DNA from: Scatavimonas merdigallinarum
GTDB lineage: Bacteria > Bacillota > Clostridia > Oscillospirales > Acutalibacteraceae
Length of the DNA: 64,000 nucleotides
Assembly: GCA_018713055.1 (NCBI GenBank)
Contig: DVFW01000013.1
Span: 1-64,000 of the forward strand
Direction: 5' to 3'
The number at the start of each line of letters is the position of its first letter. Position 1 is the first letter of the stretch. Below are positions 60,611 through 64,000 of the stretch, one piece after another. The translations under genes and the position numbers were made by a program. The notes beneath the pieces are model-generated. The model was given only the letters and a program-made list of their open reading frames with translations, was not told the origin of the DNA and did no database searches.

Positions 60611-62680
60611 TTACTCTTCTGCTTCCTGCTTTGCACGCTCTATCACCTTCTGTGCCACGTTCGCAGGCGCGTCCTCATATCTTTCAAAAGTAAAGGTAAA
60701 ACTTCCCCTGCCCTGTGTAACTTGACGAATATACGTTGCAAAATCACTCATTTCGGCCATGGGAACCTCCGCCTCCACAATCTGCATGCCATCCTCTCCG
60801 GGATTCATTCCAAGCACGCGTCCGCGGCGCTTGTTAACCTCACCCATAACATCGCCCATATTATTGTCCGGCACGGTAGCCTTCAACGCGCCAATCGGTT
60901 CAAGCAGCGTTGGGTTTGCCTGCGGCAACCCATTTTTATATGCAACGGCAGCAGCCATTTTAAATGACATTTCTGATGAATCCACCGGATGATATGACCC
61001 GTCATACAACGTTGCTTTTAGCCCGACAACCGGGTATCCCGCAAGCGGGCCCTTTTTAATACAGTCACGCAGCCCCTTTTCCACCGCAGGAAAAAAGCCC
61101 TTGGGAACAGCGCCGCCAACCACTCTTTCCGCAAATTCAAGATCTCCGCAGTCACAGGGCTCAAATTCAATCCACACGTCGCCAAACTGGCCATGTCCGC
61201 CCGATTGTTTTTTATGCCTGCCCTGCACCTGCACTTTTTTGCGTATGGTTTCTCTGTAGGCAACTTTTGGCTCCTCCAAATATACGTCTACACCGAATTT
61301 TGCCTTTATTTTAGAAACGACCACGTCCAGATGCTGTTCCCCCATACCAGACACAAGCATCTGATGCGTTTCCGTGTTGTTGGCAAATTTAATCGTCGGG
61401 TCTTCCTCAGCTATACGCGCAAGCGCCTGCGCCACTTTATCCTCTTCGCCCTTTGTTTTTGGGTAGATGGCCATAGAATACGACGGGGCCGGGTATTCCA
61501 CAGGATCCAGTACCACCTTTCTTGCAGGGGCACAGAGAGTGTCCCCCGTGCTGGCGTCTTGCAGCTTGGCAACGGCGCCAATATCCCCGGCGCCAACATA
61601 CGGAACCTCCTCCTGCTTTTTTCCGCGTATAATTAGCACCTTGCCAATACGCTCAGGGGCGCCGGTGCGCATATTCACAAGCGGCGTATCGGCGGATATT
61701 TTCCCGGATATAACTTTAAAATAAGAAAGCTTTCCCACAAACGGATCCGCAATCGTTTTAAAAATAACGGCTGCAGCGGCGCCGCTTTCATTAACAGCAA
61801 GCTCAACCGGGTCGCCGTTTGTGTCCACGCCGATCTCCGACCCCTTATCGGCAGCGCTTGGCGCAAGCCAAGTAAGGCCATTCAACAACTGGTCAATCCC
61901 GAACGTATTTTGCGCGTCGCCACAAAATACTGGGCTGATGGTTCCATTTTTTACGCCGGTGCTGATCCCAACAATAATTTCCTCGGGCGTAAACTCCTCC
62001 CCGCTAAAATATTTTTCAAACATTTCATCGCTGGTTTCCGCAACCGCCTCGCAAATTGCCGTGCGCAGGCCGTCAAGCCTGTCGCCCATGTCCGGCATGG
62101 CTGTGGGCGTCATCTTTCCATTTTCATACAGATAAGCTCTGTGCTCCAGCAGATTTATGTAGCAATTTGCTTTACCATCTACAATATAAGGGACGACAAC
62201 CGGGCACACAGACGGGCCGAAAGAAGCCTTCAGCGTTTCAAACACCCTATAAAACCGCGCGCTTTCATCACAAAGCCCGTTGACAAAAAATGCTTTTGTA
62301 AGCCCCGACTTCGTCGCCGCCTTAACCGCCTTTTCTGTCCCAACGTTCACACCGTTTTTGCCAGATACAACAATCAGCGCTGTATCGGCTGCGCGCATCC
62401 CTTCGCTTACGCCGCCTTCAAAATCAAAAAGCCCCGGCGTATCAATTAAATTTATTTTATAGCCCTTCCATTCCAGCGGCGCCACGGCGGTCACAACTGA
62501 AACCTTGCGTTTGACCTCTTCCGCATCAAAGTCGCAGACTGTATTTCCATCGCTAACCTTACCAAGCCGGTCAGAAGCTCCCGCCAAATAAAGCATTGCT
62601 TCCGCAACAGAGGTTTTTCCCGCTCCACTGTGCCCCGCAAGCGCTATGTTGATTATTTTTTTTGCATCATACTGTTTCAA
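60611..62680 (-). CDS. Elongation factor G-like GTPase (paralogue)
   Basis: A 689-residue paralogue of EF-G. The P-loop GHSGAGKT, the DTPG motif, the TIADPFVGKLSYFKV beta-barrel segment, the domain IV loop KQSGGHGQFGDV and the C-terminal domain are all present. Two GTPase motifs are weak: the RGITI switch is replaced (RKVSVVTAV), and where EF-G has NKMD this has NGLC, so both the Lys and the specificity Asp are lost. Nucleotide preference may be altered. It starts with TTG at 62678-62680 after AAAGGAG. Such EF-G-like proteins occur in many Clostridia with unclear function. Confidence 0.9.
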   Translation of the reverse strand: MKQYDAKKIINIALAGHSGAGKTSVAEAMLYLAGASDRLGKVSDGNTVCDFDAEEVKRKVSVVTAVAPLEWKGYKINLIDTPGLFDFEGGVSEGMRAADTALIVVSGKNGVNVGTEKAVKAATKSGLTKAFFVNGLCDESARFYRVFETLKASFGPSVCPVVVPYIVDGKANCYINLLEHRAYLYENGKMTPTAMPDMGDRLDGLRTAICEAVAETSDEMFEKYFSGEEFTPEEIIVGISTGVKNGTISPVFCGDAQNTFGIDQLLNGLTWLAPSAADKGSEIGVDTNGDPVELAVNESGAAAAVIFKTIADPFVGKLSYFKVISGKISADTPLVNMRTGAPERIGKVLIIRGKKQEEVPYVGAGDIGAVAKLQDASTGDTLCAPARKVVLDPVEYPAPSYSMAIYPKTKGEEDKVAQALARIAEEDPTIKFANNTETHQMLVSGMGEQHLDVVVSKIKAKFGVDVYLEEPKVAYRETIRKKVQVQGRHKKQSGGHGQFGDVWIEFEPCDCGDLEFAERVVGGAVPKGFFPAVEKGLRDCIKKGPLAGYPVVGLKATLYDGSYHPVDSSEMSFKMAAAVAYKNGLPQANPTLLEPIGALKATVPDNNMGDVMGEVNKRRGRVLGMNPGEDGMQIVEAEVPMAEMSDFATYIRQVTQGRGSFTFTFERYEDAPANVAQKVIERAKQEAEE

Positions 62681-62810
62681 TTCAGGTTGCTCCTTTCGAT
62701 TACCTGCGTAAAAGATATTTCGCCAGGATAAGACATTTTTTACAATTACAAATATAATCGCTTGTTAATTGTAGCATATTTGCACATTTGATTCAAATAA
62801 AATTTTGCTT

Positions 62811-62856
62811 CATTATAAAAATTCACCCCTTGTAACAATAATACAAGGGGTGAATT
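62811..62856 (-). terminator. Terminator after ilvD
   Basis: A perfect 15-bp stem (AATTCACCCCTTGTA and its complement) around a 7-base loop; on the minus strand TTTTTATAATG follows. Confidence 0.9.
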
Positions 62857-62919
62857 GTTTATTATGCACAAATATCCTGCAAATTTTTATCGCCAACATT
62901 ACGGCTTTATCTATGTATG

Positions 62920-64000
62920 TTAAGCAAGCACAGCGCCTGTACTGCCCGATGTAACGAGCTTTGCATAACGCGCAAGATATCCCGTCGTAACCTTAGGCGG
63001 CTTGGGCTGCCACTGTGCCCTGCGCGCTTTTAACTCCTCTTCCGAAACAAGCATGTTAATCGTATTTTTTTCTATATCAATTTCAATAACATCGCCTTCC
63101 CGGATCAAAGCAATATTGCCGCCCACCGCCGCTTCAGGCGATACATGCCCGATCGCCGCACCACGGGTTGCACCGGAAAAGCGCCCGTCTGTAATTAACG
63201 CCACACAGCTTCCCAGCCCGCTACCCATAATCGCAGAGGTCGGATTGAGCATCTCACGCATACCAGGGCCGCCCTTTGGCCCCTCATAGCGAATCACAAT
63301 CACGTCGCCCGGATAAATTTTCCCGGTATAAATGGCGTTAAGCGCCGTTTCCTCACAGTCAAATACACGGGCCGGGCCCGTATGGTGCATCATTTCCGCC
63401 GCAACAGCGCTGCGTTTTACTACACAGCCGTCGGGCGCAAGATTCCCCTTGAGGACAGCGATCCCGCCGCTTTTGCTGTACGGATTCTCCGCTGTACGGA
63501 TAATATCCGTATTTTTAATTTCACAGCCTTCTATATTCTGTCCAACTGTTTTTCCCGTACAGGTCATGCAGTCAGTCGCCAGCAATCCAAGCTTTGCAAG
63601 CTCATGCATAACAGCATATACGCCGCCCGCCTCGTCCAGCTGTTCCATAAAATGGTCGCCTGCAGGCGCAAGGTGGCACAGGTTAGGCGTCCTGGCCGAA
63701 ATACCGTTTGCTATGTCCAGGTCAAGCGCAATTCCACATTCGTGTGCAATCGCAGGTAAATGCAACATGCTGTTGGTGCTGCATCCAAGCGCCATATCTA
63801 CCGTAAGTGCATTTTTAAAAGCGCCCTCCGTCATAATATCCCGCGGACGAATATTCTCCTTTAACAGCTGCATAATCTGCATACCGGCCCTTTTTGCCAG
63901 CTGCAAACGCTGCGAATACACCGCAGGGATTGTCCCGTTGCCGCGCAGGCCCATACCAAGCACCTCTGTCAGGCAGTTCATGCTGTTTGCCGTAAACATA
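62920..64000 (-). CDS. ilvD: Dihydroxy-acid dehydratase, N terminus beyond the window
   Basis: Dehydrates dihydroxy acids in valine, isoleucine and leucine synthesis. Only the C-terminal part (about 360 residues) is visible. It begins at GMFTANSMNCLTEVLGM-like sequence, so roughly 195 residues, including the first cluster cysteines, lie outside. Seen here are the cluster-binding CMTCTGKT region, VDMALGCSTNS, YEGPKGGPGMREML and LITDGRFSGATRG, all standard for IlvD. It ends before a perfect terminator. Confidence 0.96.
   Translation of the reverse strand, partial: MFTANSMNCLTEVLGMGLRGNGTIPAVYSQRLQLAKRAGMQIMQLLKENIRPRDIMTEGAFKNALTVDMALGCSTNSMLHLPAIAHECGIALDLDIANGISARTPNLCHLAPAGDHFMEQLDEAGGVYAVMHELAKLGLLATDCMTCTGKTVGQNIEGCEIKNTDIIRTAENPYSKSGGIAVLKGNLAPDGCVVKRSAVAAEMMHHTGPARVFDCEETALNAIYTGKIYPGDVIVIRYEGPKGGPGMREMLNPTSAIMGSGLGSCVALITDGRFSGATRGAAIGHVSPEAAVGGNIALIREGDVIEIDIEKNTINMLVSEEELKARRAQWQPKPPKVTTGYLARYAKLVTSGSTGAVLA

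Overview
The window looks like part of the chromosome of a spore-forming, low-to-mid GC Firmicute of the class Clostridia. The supporting signs are an alpha/beta-type small acid-soluble spore protein, a BofC-like protein, a FabK-type fatty acid operon headed by a FabT-like MarR regulator, GatCAB, a BceRSAB-type peptide-resistance module, AGGAGG-type ribosome binding sites and TTGACA/TATAAT promoters. I cannot name the genus. No rRNA, CRISPR array, prophage or complete insertion sequence is visible.

Layout. 0.1-4.7 kb (minus): a BceAB-like transporter and its two-component system. 5.4-7.8 kb (plus): a small DUF6514-like protein and a secreted NlpC/P60 wall hydrolase behind a WalR-like box. 8.0-10.5 kb (minus): two rRNA methyltransferases and a tiny membrane protein. 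10.6-11.6 kb: an Asn/Gln-repeat small protein and a LUD-domain protein. 11.8-16.8 kb (plus): aspS and gatCAB. 17.0-18.2 kb: a zinc-ribbon membrane protein and a spore SASP. 18.4-28.0 kb (minus): an eleven-gene fatty acid synthesis operon (fabT-like, fabH, K, D, G, F, accB, fabZ, accC, D, A) with a consensus promoter and an operator, but no acpP. 28.3-34.8 kb: a BofC-like protein, a class A PBP, and hom-thrB-lysC. 34.8-36.2 kb: tRNA-Pro(GGG) followed by a repeat-rich accessory patch holding a NUDIX gene. 36.3-40.7 kb (minus): the str operon (rpsL, rpsG, fusA, tuf). 41.4-52.0 kb (plus): a LacI-controlled pentose operon. 52.2-53.8 kb (minus): a NUDIX-MutY fusion. 54.2-57.9 kb (minus): pyrF, pyrC and an unknown membrane protein. 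58.0-60.4 kb (minus): an ABC exporter. 60.6-62.7 kb (minus): an EF-G paralogue. 62.9 kb to the edge (minus): truncated ilvD.

How the genes work together. The most unusual gene set is the 41.4-52.0 kb operon. A ribose-type ABC importer, a D-lyxose isomerase-like cupin, xylulokinase and a DUF4432 epimerase would take a pentose through D-xylulose to xylulose 5-phosphate. Two peptidase-fold proteins sit in the middle of the operon. One is an intact M20 metallohydrolase. The other is an M24/creatinase-like protein that has lost its metal ligands. The true substrate may therefore be a sugar joined to an amino acid or acyl group. Two near-identical 16-bp palindromes (ATGA-N-ATCGAT-N-TCAT) mark the regulator's likely operators.

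The most striking non-coding structure is a MITE-like interspersed repeat with one copy near 35.9 kb and one in the opposite orientation near 54.0 kb. A second, 65-bp direct repeat flanks the NUDIX patch next to tRNA-Pro; its hairpin carries a compensatory base-pair change.
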